The notes below the pieces were generated by a model. The model saw only the letters and a program-made list of their open reading frames with translations. It did no database searches and was not told the DNA's origin. A program made the translations under genes and the position numbers. A stretch of 64,000 bases of DNA from positions 21,056,212 through 21,120,211 of the forward strand of contig CM038909.1 of the NCBI GenBank assembly GCA_021904315.1, in the 5' to 3' direction. The stretch's first letter is position 1; each line of letters starts with the position of its first letter. The DNA is from Sphagnum magellanicum (Eukaryota; Streptophyta; Sphagnopsida; Sphagnales; Sphagnaceae). Below, in pieces: positions 26,191 through 39,651 of this stretch.

Positions 26191-29100
26191 ATTCAGTTGC
26201 TAGGAACAAGAATGATCTCAATCAATCCAGATAAGCCTTGGCTTGTAAGGTCAGAAGATATTTTTGTTGGCCCCACTTGTATTCTGCAAATCTCCACTGG
26301 TATTAGAAATGTCCATTCCTGCAGGGATTGCACTATAGCAATTCAAAGTTAGTGATTATCCTTGCCTGAACTGATTTTCAGATACACACTCATATGGACT
26401 AGACCCAAATTGTCTACCTGTGCTAGTCAAACCCTATGAACAGTTTATAAACATGAGAGAGGATACTTTGACTGTTCGTGCTTTGTGCCATTCATCAAGA
26501 ATGTGACCTTTGCACATTGAAGGCCAGCTAAAAATGCTGGCCTTGCTGGAATGGGATCTTCAATCAGATTTCACATGCAGTTGCATGTTTGCTTTCATAA
26601 AGGTGATCAGGGACACCTGAAGTGATGTTCTGTAGCAAGGTCTTGCAGGTATAGACCATGATGTTGTTGCCTCTCAGATCCTCAGTGCTCTTCCTCAACT
26701 CTTGCAATGTCCAAAGCAGCCATGAGTTGCTGGCAAAGTCTTTCAAGTATAGTCAAGCTATCATAACCAGATGACTGCCCCTTTAGGAGGGCATTCATCC
26801 TTGGGATTGTTTAGTTAGATTGCAGTAGTTCTAGCTCCAAATCTACTCTTCCTTGCACTTTCTTCGCATAAGCTCCCTGATGCAACTTGTGATGCTCATC
26901 ATCTCTCTTCCCTATGTTTCCTTCTGTTCTTTTTCCTTTTTCCTCTTTTGGGTTTCCTGACTGGTCTGCTTTGACACCTTCATGCAGCTCCACCATCTCT
27001 GCAACATTTTTACTGCTTTTTCTTGATACCTGAGTGATTGAATTTTTTATCTCAGAATTTCTCCTCTTCTATGTCAGTAGAGAAGATGCATTCACAGAAA
27101 TGAATTTTCCAAAATATATTTACTAAGTGTTTGTTTGCTTGTTCAGGGGATGTGACAGAGATAATATCCAACTTGCAGGCAGTAATTAATGCTCTGGTGA
27201 ACATGAGGAATTGACATTGATATTGTTTTATATTGACAATTTTTTTCGGCATGGTTTTAATCTCAACTGAGACAAAGAAACTGACAGGTAAATTGTATCT
27301 CGTTGTAGCAAGTATTGGTGCATTTGGTTTTTGCTTGTGAGCAAGAGTGTGAAGGAGTGAAAGGAATGCCAAGGATTGCGTGTGATGCAATTTGAGACTT
27401 TTTCCAGAAATTTTTGCAACCTGTCTTCCCAGAAGGGTGAGGTTGTGGTCTAGTAATAGATAGGAATGGTTCACATGTAGTTGGAGATAAAAAATGTGTG
27501 TGCTGTAGAGACATTGAAGATGTTTAGCAAGATACATATTTGGGCTCACCCTGTCTTATCATGGTTTATGCTACTAAATGTGTTTAGAGTCTATGATGCT
27601 GTCCTTGTGCAGTAGTCATGCAGTTGTTGAAAGAATTGCTCATCACTTTTTGTGGAAAATGTATTAGTACTTCACCAAATGAAATTTCATCATGATAAGC
27701 TTCTAGAAGAGACAGGTTTGATTGTTCAAAATGGAAGGTTCAACACACAATTTAGAGGAAAGTTCAATTCAGTTAATATGCTTTAACATACACATTAGCA
27801 TATCAGAGTATCATCCTTTTATGACAAGTACTCGCATCATTGGCTTTTCAATTGGTTATGTGGCAACAATAGGGGTTTGTGCTCATGTCAGTGTGTGACT
27901 AGATTGGTATTCTGTGTTGTGTCACGGAGAGGTTGAGCATGCAACAACAGGACGAAGAGGTCAGAGAGTTTTCTTGCATATCACTTTTTGTTTTATGGTA
28001 ATAGAGGACTATCTTTTCAGCCACCATCAAGTTGCTGCCATTAGAATCTAGCCACTTCCTTTTATTCATGTCAATGAGGACAGAATAAGGGTGCAACCAT
28101 TGATCCATTTTTACAGCATCTTGAGAGGGAGCCACAGTGTACTTCCAGGGCTGAACTTCCAGCCACCTTTTCCAGCATCATTACTGATTGACATGGAAGT
28201 ATGCGGCAACATTTGGAACTATGCTTCCAACATCACAGTGCAAGTGCAGCATCTGGCTTTCAGCACATCGAGGAAAAATCGTTGTGAAACCATATCAACC
28301 CACAACCTCAGCACTCTGTGATTGATGTGGCCACAATACAGTTCTACCATCCAGCAGCAAATGCCACTGGTGATTCAGAGGTTCTGTGATGCACTGCCAA
28401 TGGTTAAGGGTTTTCTCATCACAGTTGGAACTAGAGAGAAATCAGGAAGTTCTGACACAGTTCGTTTTTGAGGAATTGGTTCTTCCACCTTTGACCGAAT
28501 GTTCTGCTCCTTGTCCAGACTCATTCTGAATGGGAGCAGGCATTTGTACAACTGGGGAAATCAAGGCTTGCAACAAAAGTTCTTACAATTTATGGATGTG
28601 CAGTGCCCACTCCCACCCTCCAAAAATAAACCAAGGTTAGATTTTGAGCAGAAAGTGCTCTGGATACACATAGGAGATGCCATTGAAATATAGAGCTTGA
28701 TCAAAATGACTATTTGTTTTATCAATTTAATTTTCATCTTAATATAACTTTCCAACAATCTCTTTCATTAAAGCAAGTTTCTCTCTCTAAACTTTAGTTG
28801 CAACTTTCTTGATTAACAGCAGTTTCTTCATTCTGTGTATGAGTTTTGAGTGGTTGTTATCAAGTTATGGAGCGTTTTATGGGCCAAATTATGACTATAT
28901 TCTTCAAAGGGATTTAGAATTTGTAGATCTCTGGTTGTAGAGATCATTACTATGTCATAATGTCATTAGCAATTCAACCTACCATGAATATTTCAGTCAA
29001 ATTTCCAAGCAAATTTTCAGCTAGTTGCTTTTATCCAGACAGCCTTTTTCCCAACATCTCTAAATCAACACAAATTGTCTATTCCTGTGTCACACAGTGA

Positions 29101-29517
29101 AGTCACATGTGAAAACATTAGAAAGATCATGTGACCTGAAAATAGCATTAACTTTTATGTCAAGCTAAGTATCATGCACAGCCATAAAATTCAGTGTACT
29201 AACTTTAGGATACAAAATCCACCACCAAAGCTACATCACAAAAATGAAAAGAGAAGTCACAGAACACCTCACACAATATATGAACTTTCCCTCAAAAAAG
29301 ATCCCATTTCAATTTGCTTCTCATTAATGGCAAATCTGGGAGTTACCAAATGTTAGATACAGACAGCTTGGATGCTCATGAGGACTAAAATAAAAATCCT
29401 TTGTTTTATTCACTGGACTGACAAGCTTGTCAAAACTTTATAAGTGAGGCTACTCAGTGGGAAGTGTGGTCAAACATCTTCAGCTTTATAAGGGCCCAAT
29501 GAGTGAACCCTGCGTAT
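26191..29517. other. Region between the convergent K+ channel and EFG1 genes
   Basis: The proximal parts should hold the 3' UTRs of both genes. A perfect 9 bp stem (AAGGCCAGC/GCTGGCCTT, loop TAAAAAT) lies at 26520-26544. Short open frames on both strands between 27.0 and 28.8 kb have mixed composition, for example - strand 28135-27899 and + strand 28499-28693. They show no motif I recognise and no convincing splice chain. I do not call a gene. Confidence 0.4.
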
Positions 29518-32500
29518 CTAGGTTGTCTTTTTCTTCTTTGGCCTCCGCTTCCGCTTGGGCTTTGATCGTTGAATATCAAGTGTTGTTGTTTTGACATTTT
29601 CAAAGATAGTAGAGCTACTTGATCCACGGGTCTGGGCTCTGACATGTTCCTCACTAGTGCTTGATGACAGCTGACTGTATCGGGTTCTTTTCCCCATCTG
29701 CATATGGCTGCTGCTGCTGCTTCTCAACTTATTTCCAACAGTAGCATTAGAAGTTGACCCACGGCCTCTGGTTGTGGGGGGCAGCATTAGCACCTTCACA
29801 GAGCTCTGCAGCTGCATACACAATAATTGTATAAGATGGGTACTCCAGATCCTCACACGATTTACAAGGTGTTCTGTAAGCATGCTGATCCTCTTGAAAA
29901 ACATTTGCAAAAATATCAGCTTAACTGATCCTTCATGAGTGCCCTTGCCAGCTATCCTAAGATCATTTAGAGTTGCCCAATAGAAAGATATATATCTGAG
30001 GAGAATGCACTCTAGATTATTTGCAACATCTGTATCCTTGATAAAAAATGCATGCACCCTGATAGGCCCACTTCCAACATGGTGGCATTTATGGGCTTAG
30101 CAGCTTTCCATGAATGTTTGGTAGCCAGAGTTTGTTGAAGAATACATTAGAAAGAACCAGCTACAAATTGCCTTCCGTATGTATCACAAGCCAGCAGAAT
30201 CCATGGACCTAGGTCTCCTACAAGTCTTACAAGAAGGATACAATTGGGTTGATGACCATGCATCGTTACCTGGTCCTTCCCCTTTGGTGGAGCATGCTTA
30301 GGACTCTTGAGACTTCTCTTTTCAACTGCAGCATTCAATGATTTTGAGGCTTTATTGTGGATAAATTTGGGAGTTGATGAAAGCAGCTCCTTTGAAGTAT
30401 CATCCCTTTCCTCTCCAAATCTGTAAAACATTACCAATGCAATCTAATAATTTGGTATCATGCCATACATGGAAGTTGACAACCACCTTATAAAAGAATC
30501 AGCACAATGATGCATATACTAAAATATATTGGTAAGCCAGGTTCTCGCTGATGCTGCCAAATGTTTGCATGCATCCATATGGCTCAAAAAATACATAAGA
30601 TGCAGAAGCCAAGGTCATCACCTTGGACTCTTATCTGTCCATTCATCATCAGCATCCACATCATCACTGGAGGAGCCTGCCATGAAAAAGTCATCTTCAC
30701 TCATATCCACAGCTTCATCCTCACTTCCTGTCTCTGCCACATTTCCAAAGCCATAGGTTCAACTTAGATGCAAGTGCAAAATATCAAACATTCTGCACAA
30801 AACACCTAGTAGAGATAAAAGAGCACGACTGCATATTCAAAGCAGCTTATCATTTCATGACCATCCCTCCCCAACAAGTAGCATTAATTAATCAGAGCAC
30901 AGCCCATGGTACTGCCTTGATTTTCAGTCCCCACCAGCTCCATTAACCAAACTCAATCCCCATTGCATTAACTAAAACTTGGCAAAGAAGTATTTATTGG
31001 AGTTCATTCAATGCACCTTCCAAATCGACACCAGTAGCAGCTGCAGCCAGCAAATTGGCTTTGATTCTATCTCGTAGCACATTGCGCTTGGTCACAACCT
31101 GCTCATCTTCACTTCCCATGAACAAAGAGATGTACTTTTCTGTTTTTGGGAAGAACTGTATCCAAACAATTCACAAAATAGGTCAAATTCATGTACATCA
31201 TCAAAGGATAGTATTGTGGTTGAAACCCTGGTCAACATCCCCACAAATTCATCAAGTGTCACCAGAACTACTTTACATTTGCATGGAATTATGAAGGGTC
31301 ATTCAGTTCTTGAGCAAAAAGATGGTATTTTTCAGATATGTCCAACTCTTGTACATGAGAGGATCCCATAGTTTTCTTGCCTGAACATAGCCAGTGAGCC
31401 CTGCAAAATTTGTTGGGGACCCATGTGATGCAGAGAACATGAATCCAGTTTTGCCAGTGAGCATTTCCTTCAACATAACTATGAGATTGCAGAGCGAACT
31501 CCACAATAAAACTTAAAAGTCAACATTGTGCAGTTGCAGAAAAACCAAACTAGCATGACAAGAATGTTGTGGTCATAAATTTGTGAGCATCACTAACAAA
31601 GTAACAGACCATCAACTCCATCATGACTAGCAGTGACTAGCTGCAATGACTCCCCACAGATTAACAAGCATCCAACAGTGGGTGCATACACATATAGAAT
31701 AATTTATTCAAAATTTCATGCAACTAACCATTCTAGATCTGAGTCCTGAGCTTCTATTGCATTACAAGAAGAGAAGAAGAGTCAGTCATAATGTCAGCAA
31801 GCACTCAGGGGATATAACTACACAAACATTTCCTTTTGAGAGATGTAAGGAAAGAGTGATCCATTCTGCCACACATGGGTTGAAAGCTCGGTATGTACTT
31901 AAATTAAACTATGGATTCTTCACACACACTATAATGGCCGGGGTATGAGCTGACAAAGAGAGAACAAGTACCCGAACATACTCAAGGTCCTCTTTGAGTT
32001 GAGTGAGTTGTTCTGCAATGTCAGCAAGCCGCTGTGGATTGTCATCAGATGTTCTTTGCTGCTTCTCAAGCCGGCGTATCCTGCGCTCAATCTTTCGCCT
32101 CTCTGTCACATAAAAGTGGGTGAAATAATCAGTTGAAAAAAACAAACCATTTAATGTTCATGTTTTCTCTAGATTTATGTCCATGATTTGCATCTGTGAA
32201 ACAAAACCAATCACCAGTAAGAATCCATAACTACACATACCAAAGAATTTGACTTTGCGGTACCGCAGGGCCATCTTGCGCTCAAGCTCAATTCTGAAGT
32301 GAACATCAGACTGCTGCTTCAACTCCTCCAGCTTCTTCTGTTGTGCATCCTTTACCTCCGCTGGTAGTACCTGCACATTTCTTGGCAGAATTTCAAGGTA
32401 CTTGCACAGAGAAAATGAAGGAGCTCCAATTGCAATACAACATAACCAAATGTGCATTCCTTGACATTCAATCTACAGTAGAGCTTAAAGTACGGAATGA

Positions 32501-33154
32501 ATCCACATAGAAACAAACAATGCAAATAGGACAATCATTTGGTTCCTCCTAACAAACTCAAGATGAGAAACAGGCGTTTTGGAGCTCTTACAAACCCATC
32601 ACACTCTCATCTCAGCTTCCAAAGACTATCATTTCAAACAGAAGCTCTAAAAGACATGAATTCTAATGCAATTACAGACTAGGGCTTATAGACATGCATC
32701 CTTTCAAGTCATGGAACACAAAAATGATGCTCATACTCGCTCAAAACTGGGGACAGCTCAAATAAAGGTGCTAGCACAGTACAAATCATGACCTAGTCAT
32801 GGAACACAAATGACAGCCCATTCCTCTGTTCTTCCAGCCCCACAAGAAACGCTAAAATGTTCCTTATAAGGGCTCTCACTACACCCCCAAGGCCACAAGT
32901 CTCGGACCTAGATCCAGCGAAAAACAAGTTAAGGCACAATACACTATGGAGACAACATGAGAGACGCTGGTTTTTACCTTCTTCAGTAACCGCTCGATGC
33001 CACGGATCTGGTTCTTGATCGACACAACTTTGGTCTTCTTGTTCTTCTGCTTGTCTGCTCCTTTGCGGAGAACACCTGATGCTCCTCCTCCTTCTCTTCT
33101 TCCAGCCAATTGCGCCTTCCCCGCCTTCTTCTTGCCGTAGCCACCGTGCGCCAT
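29518..33154 (-). CDS. EFG1: rRNA-processing protein EFG1 homologue, 7 exons
   Basis: Efg1 is a nucleolar factor for early 18S rRNA/40S maturation in yeast, and this looks like its plant orthologue. Exons on the - strand are 33154-32978, 32370-32241, 32102-31972, 31155-31017, 30733-30622, 30420-30270 and 29805-29518. Frames close throughout, giving about 375 aa. The basic N-terminus MAHGGYGKKK leads into the conserved Efg1 coiled-coil core: VSIKNQIRGIERLLKK, then LPAEVKDAQQKKLEELK, ELERKMALRYRKVKFF, ERRKIERRIRRLEKQ, LKEDLEYVRFFPKTEKY and ISLFMGSED. The tail is acidic (EDEAVDMSEDDFF) and then very basic (SKPKRKRRPKKKK), a likely nuclear/nucleolar signal. The start ATG at 33154 is the first in the frame. 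The last acceptor could also be six bases upstream, adding two residues. The gene converges on the K+ channel. Confidence 0.92.
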
Positions 33155-33600
33155 TCCTGCGCCCTTCAATCTCTCTCACCCTCTTTCTCTGTCTCTGTAT
33201 CTCCCGCTCCCTCTCTCACCTTCTCTAGAACGGCTTGACTCATACTTCCATTATTGCAGCTAGCGAATTCGCCAAAACCCAGACGCTAACTATCTATCTA
33301 CAGTAAGGATGCAGCACAGAAAAACAGTACAATTCACAATGGAGAACCGGTAAAGAACTACTAGGTACTGCCCCCACCACCACCAACATCACGACGAAGC
33401 TGCTGCCGTTACTCTACATCCAAGCAACAAAACACGCCAACCCTAATTGTCTGTGAAGACACCATCGCACTCGTCGGGAGCTGGTTGTAAGTCCTCACAA
33501 GAAGCAAAGCAAAGATTCGAAGTGAAGAGGAAGAACGAAGAAAGGAAAACATAGAAATTAAATTAAATTAAATTAAATTTTAGCTAGCGTTAGTATAACC
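33155..33600 (-). promoter_or_regulatory. EFG1 promoter/leader, with a (TTAAA)n tract
   Basis: The sequence upstream of the EFG1 ATG on the - strand is GC-richer than its surroundings, and its CT-rich part (33175-33225) probably belongs to the 5' UTR. A pentanucleotide (AAATT)n microsatellite of about five units lies at 33556-33580. No defined core element was assigned. Confidence 0.35.
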
Positions 33601-33674
33601 CCTAATTTCTTTTCTTTTCTTTTTGGGTGGGTTTTTGGTTCCGATACTGTTACTGTACAGTGTTTTTTTTTGGA

Positions 33675-33960
33675 GGGTCAATTTTGTGACTTTGCCAAAG
33701 TGGCGATGATCCAAAGGAAGATTTAGCCAAATCTGCCCACAAGTTAAATATGAAATTAAAATTTTGTAAAGATCCTTCTAAATTTTTTTGCTACATACTT
33801 GAACCATGTGTAGAAATATGACGATTTTTCTTAAATTTTGGTCATTCTTTGGTTACTGGAAAACTCAGAAAGCACTCGATTTTAGCACTTCTGATTTTTA
33901 ATGTAGCTTTTTGGGCTATATATAGCCAGAAAAAAAGAAGTTGGAACTCCTGTCACCTAA
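33675..33960 (+). repeat. Diverged ~300 bp repeat, copy 2 (upstream of EFG1)
   Basis: This is the direct partner of 17545-17860, with the same order of matched blocks (GCCAAAGTGG, TTGAACCATGT, TTTTTCTTAAATTTTGGTCA, GATTTTAGCA, TTTTTGGGCTATAT). The two copies lie just outside the K+ channel/EFG1 gene block on either side. Confidence 0.6.
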
Positions 33961-36240
33961 AAAGTGGAGGGAAACTGCAAATCCATACTCCCTAGCAGAC
34001 TTCATACACACTGTAAACTGTTTATGGATTGCTTCCAAACAAAAACAAACCAGAGAAGATGTTGCAACAATTTTTACTTCTAAATGCTACTTCTCCTACT
34101 CCTAATATAATAATCAAACATTATGGACATCAAGGAATCAGATCTCTCTTGATTTTCTCTCAAGAGTCAACTGGTCATGTTGGTGGCAGCTCATCTCTCT
34201 ACCACAAAACCCCACATTTCTACAACTAACCCACAATCCCACTAGAACATAGATGCTCTCTCACTTGGAAGTTGGACAGAGTCTAAAAGTAGGATGGACA
34301 TTTTTAAATGTTTTCTCATGAAATCTCAAAAGTCCTCTTATTCTTCATTCCCCAAAGCTCACACTACAACGTAGTACTCTCTTCCAAGAACCACCCATTG
34401 TCTCTTTCACCCAAGATTTCTAACACTTCAGAGAAGAGAACTCACTCCCACCATGACAGCTCATGAAACCCAACACACATCATCACTTCCCTTGAATTTG
34501 GTCCCTAATTGCAAATACTAAACCTCCTACTGTCCTTCTGAAATTCATGACGCAGCAGAAAGTCTAGTTTCAGTCAGAAAATAGAAGGTTCACAACCCCA
34601 ACTATTCACAACACAAATACAGTAAAATACTCACAACTACACTTAGAGATAGAACTTAGCTCTTCAGTCATAAAATGCATGTGGTCTTCCTCCTGAAAAC
34701 TCCTTCGTATACCCATTTGAGTTTGACCTCATCCTCCCGCTCCTCAAACACATCAACACCAATCCTTGCCAAAATTTGTGATTCACATCCCAATAAAAAC
34801 TATGAACAATGCAACAAGAATTCCGCTCCATCACCAAGACCAGCTCACCTGCACTGCACTGTTGAAGAACAAACATCAAATGAACTAACCTGCAAAACAA
34901 CAAAAGCACACCAAAAAGAAAAACAAGTATGACTTTCGATGTCCATTATTCCACATCATGCATAACTAATCTGTAATTTGTCTTCATTTGCCACCCATCA
35001 GAATTAGGGTTTTCATCATCATCCATGCTCATCCATAGAAAAATCCTAACACTATTTTCAAGTTACACTCCCATAAAATATTTGTTTTGTGTAGGTTAGA
35101 GCCTGAAGGCAAGGGCAAAAAGGATGGGATGAAACCCAACTCAACCTCAGGACAGGGTCCTGCAGTGAAGTTGCGATTTTTTCTCCTATGCCCCTGACTT
35201 CAACAGTTAGTTTTTTTCCTTTTTCCCCGCACCCCTTAAACCCCCTTCCTACCTACCACTTACCTCCCTTGTCCTTCTTGCTTCCCCTTTCTCATTCACT
35301 ATTTTGTCCCTGACTCTCTTGTTTTCACCCTTTTTTTGTTTGTTTTCATTTTTAAAAATTTTTTATCTTTGTTTTTGTTTATGATTGTTCTTGAGTTTCT
35401 TCGTCTGTTTTTTTTTTTTTTCGCTTTGGGTTTTTTCTTGTGTTTTTTTTGGGTGTTTTCTTCTCATGTGTGTGAAGGAGGAGCTCTACAATAATAAGAG
35501 CTTGTGAGGTCACATAATGTTTTTAATGTTGGTAGGTTGTAGAGGAAAAGAACTTGACAACAATAAAGTTCGTTAGCTTGGAAAAATCTGAATTTTGTGT
35601 ATGTGGGGGGATAGTGGAGAGGAGAAAGCAAGTGTGCCAAGACTCAGCAAGTAGTAGAGAGGAAATCAATGTCAACATTATCACTAGACCCTTGGAGTTT
35701 TATTTTTATTTTTTTATTTTTTATTTTAAATTTATTTATTTTATAAATTTCTTGATTTTTTTCTATTCTTTGTGTTCCTTTTTTTCTTTTTAAAAATTTA
35801 TCTTTTTATTTTGTGATTTTATTTTTATTTTATTTTCTTTTGTCCTACTTTATTGATTTTTTTGTGTTTATTTTGTTTCTCCACTTTCTCCTTTGCTTTT
35901 ATTGTCCTCATCAACTATAAATTTTAAATGAACAACTAAACCCTACACTTTGTTTGTAATGCATTTTGTTTAGGATTATGAGGGAATTTTTTTTTGGGGG
36001 GTCATGGTTGTTGTTAAATCGATTAAAATGACATTTCACACAATGTTGGAAAAGACTCAACCTCAACCACTCATGGATGGAATAGTTTTGGTGACAATCA
36101 ATGGATTTAGAACATGGTGCAACAACTAAACCAATGGTAGCTATGTTAGAGGATCAAGTTGAATCAAGTGCTAGTTCATGGAAAAAATTGTTCCAATTTA
36201 AATATTATAGATGAACAACTACTATTAATTGTATTATTTG
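33961..36240. other. Intergenic DNA with a T-rich stretch
   Basis: No gene was recognised. A - strand coding-like stretch at about 34910-34664 reads in one frame as an acidic/basic peptide (ILARIGVDVFEERED, then KLKWVYEG) without start or splice support; it may be a stray exon. Between 35.33 and 35.88 kb the + strand is heavily T-rich with TTTTA/TTTTC runs. Confidence 0.35.
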
Positions 36241-36844
36241 TTCTTCCCCAAGGACCTTCCCAAGAAGGTTGGTGGTAAGTTAGTTATAGGCAGTAGTAGG
36301 CTTGTTTACTAGGTGTAACTAATAATCTACTATGTTATGAAGGTTAGACCTAATTAAGCTAGGTAAGCCACCTGGAGGTAGTTGATAGGCTAGGTAATAG
36401 ATAATAGGTATGTAACCTAAGTAATATGTAATAAGTATGATAAGCACTAGTAGATAGGTAGGTTATAAGTTAAGTAATGAGTATTTTATTTTGTGGTTAT
36501 GTCGTAATGTTTTTGTATTAATTGATTAATTAATTAACTATGTTAAAAATTAATTTATCAATGTAAGCTATGTAATTAATTTATTAGTTAGGCTAGGTAG
36601 TAGATAGTAAGTATGTAGCTTAGGTAATATGTGATAAGTAAAATAGGTAATAAATAGTTTTGAAAAATAAATATTTTATTATGTGGATATATGATAATTT
36701 TTTGTATGGGACAAGGATGTGATAATGTTGTAGGGTTGTAGTGTTTCCCTTTCATTAGAATTTATCTCATGTCTTTTGTTTATAAATTCAAACTTGTAAA
36801 ATATATAAGTAGGTGAAAGAATGGATTAAATTTGTGGTATGCAC

Positions 36845-36950
36845 TATAAACATAATGCATGTGCCGTTTGGGATGAACCAATCAAAAGGTTTGTCCCCAA
36901 AAAAATAAATAGGATGCTACCTACCTACTTGGCCTATGTTAGGTAACCTA
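36845..36950 (-). repeat. Dispersed repeat copy 2 (inverted partner of 14185-14305)
   Basis: Reading the - strand gives AAACCTTTTGATTGG and CATCCCAAACGGCACATG after an AAGTAGGTAGGTAG walk, closely matching the + strand at 14.2-14.3 kb. Neighbouring 36.25-36.65 kb is dominated by TAGGTA/TAATAGG walks of the same kind. Confidence 0.5.
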
Positions 36951-39640
36951 TTCTAACCTAGCTTAAAATAGGTTGCCTACTATAGTTTAACCTAAGATAG
37001 ATTATAATTAAGTAATCATAATATTGAATTTAATTAACTATAATATTCAATTATTTTAATATAATATTTAATTATTTTAATTATAATATATTTGTTTTGA
37101 ACAAATGGACAATTGCCACGTGTTTTATGGCCATTGGCTTTTAAAATTACCATGTGGTTAAATCCTAATCACCCATCAATGGCACATTTGGTAGCATGCA
37201 ACTATCCCAAATGTAATCGCAAATGTAATCACAAATTGGGGTTCCATGTCATAATAAGGATCATCCATAGCAATGGATGAAAAATTATAACCTAGTTGTA
37301 AGGTTTGTGACTACACTTTCAACTTCATGGCCATGTCATGTTTTTTGTGATTGACTACCTTTTGGCATTTGTCTTAAGTGATTAGGTTATTTTTAGTCAC
37401 ATGTGTCCATTACAACTATAAATTAGTCATAAATCCAATCATTGATTTTCAAATTTCTTCTAGCGAAATAACAATCATAGTGAACACAACATGGTTTCTT
37501 ATTTTCAATTCATTAGTTGTTTTGAATTATTTCCATCCATTCCCAGTGTTTATTTTGAGTGACCCAATTTTTTTGCTAAGTTTAATAACACACATTTTCA
37601 TGTGCTTGATTTCTTTGTGTCTTTTAGGCATATTTTGTCACTTTTGTGCCAATCTTGCCACCGTGTTACATTAGGAATTTTTGGGGGCAACTCCTACAAG
37701 AAATAAAAAATGGTTTAAGGTAGATCATGGCATTTGCAAGCTATCAATGTGAGAAGATCAACTTGTACAATGCACAAACCTACACGCAAAATGATAGGAA
37801 ATAGTACACACATTCAGTTTTTAAATGAATATTAAAAATGATAGTTTTATATAATTAAATTAACCAACTAATTTTGGTTTTTAAGTTCAAAAACTAACTC
37901 TAAGTGCAAATTATAAGACTTGCAAGAGGTTTCATACAAAATTTACCAAATGGTCTTTAGACATGCTATTGTGTATGAAAATCTTGTAGAATGTTGGTGC
38001 TTCCAAACCACACTCAAAACTCTTGTCAAAATATCTAGATGCATGTGAACAGCACAACACAATTATTAATATGAACAAGCATACACATGATATAATTATT
38101 TTAGTTCTTCTATCAACTCATGCACCACTGATTTACAAATAGGATCCAACTCCCAATCCTACATTCCCCATCTATAAAATGATCCATCATATTACAAAAA
38201 AAGTTGACAATTGTCAATTAGTGTAAAAAATTAGATTATTCACCAACTAGGTTTTTATAGAAAAGTCTAAAACCAAATTCAAAAGAGCTATGCATCTTCA
38301 CTTAACAACGTAGCAGACCTTCCCCCCCGCCCCCCCAAAACACTTGCTTACATAACATGTCCTATATTCCTCAACAACACACAAGCTACCTTAAGAACAC
38401 TAAAAACTTTTAATAGCTTATTTTCAACCTTTTCCTAGCTCCTCTAAATCACCTTATGTTGTTCCTTCCACAAGCCCCATGTAATCAAACCTAGCCAACA
38501 CTAGCCATAAACATTTCAGATTGAATATTTTCTTCCAAGGTTCATCAAATTCCATGTAGCAATGTTGTTAACATTACTTTTGGCAATATATCTAAACCCT
38601 ATCCTACATATTTGAGACTTCAAAGGTAGTAAAACAATCTTGTCTAGAAGAAGTAAGTGGAGTTGGATATTGTTTAACAACAAATAGAGCTTTTTGATTT
38701 GTTTGCACATGAAAGGATTATAATGTGAATTCACCTCCGTCACACCCCCAAAAAGACTAGTTTGTGTCATGAATACCCTTGAGAAAGGAAGGATGAAAAG
38801 GGAAGCAATTGAAAAAATAATTCTTGAAAAAAATATCTTTTCATAGTTTTTTTTTCCCTCCTTTCACTGGTGACAATGTTTCGCCAAAAAGAAAAAAATG
38901 TTATACATATAGGTAATATAAAAGCCTTTAATATCAAATTTTTAAAAAATATACTTGATATATAATCCATTTTAAATATTTATTGATGTGAATAAATTAG
39001 ATATTATTGTACAATGTTGAAATAAAATTTAATGGTAAAAATATGATATTATATTATAAAAGCCATCTTTATATTGTAATTTTAAAATATTATTTTATTA
39101 AAATAGAAATGTACGGGGTGGGAAATATATAATTTATTTGTACATTAAAATTTTCATATTAAATTAAATGGAATTTTTATATAATATAATGTATAAAAAT
39201 AAATAAATGTATTTTACATGTGAAAAAATGATACTAGATTAAAATATATGCATAAGAATAAATGGTACATAATATTATAGTAATTTCAAATATATATAAT
39301 TTAATATTTTTTATTACTATTAAAATTAAATTAAATTAATTCGATTAATTTTAAGCTTATACCTCAAATTCAATATGATTAATATATAGATATAATTGAT
39401 TTATTATGCATTTATACATAATAGGAACCTATTAAGCTCCCTAGGAAATAGGTTAAATATAATCATATATAACTAATAGTAATTATTTAACCATCATGAT
39501 GTTTAACCATGTTTCTAAACACAATAATAATTACCTTTGGCCATGTTTAATGAATTGTATTGTATTTAATTAATTTTGGACTTTTCAAATTTTGTGGTTA
39601 GGATCAAGTTTTTTGAACAAACATTGGAAAAATCTTTTTG
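36951..39640. other. AT-rich intergenic DNA without recognisable genes
   Basis: Open frames are short and of low complexity. A C-rich run (CCCCCCCGCCCCCCC) lies at about 38323-38337. From 38.9 kb the sequence is extremely AT-rich. Nothing here supports a gene. Confidence 0.5.
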
Positions 39641-39651
39641 ATGAATCACAT

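Noticed and set aside
27052-28740. Several 60-165 codon open frames between the K+ channel and EFG1
   Set aside because: No motifs, no coherent exon chain and conflicting strands. They are more likely 3' UTR and spacer sequence.
37378-37674. 98-residue hydrophobic open frame on +
   Set aside because: The Phe/Leu/Ile-rich translation is expected from T-rich DNA; there is no family signature.
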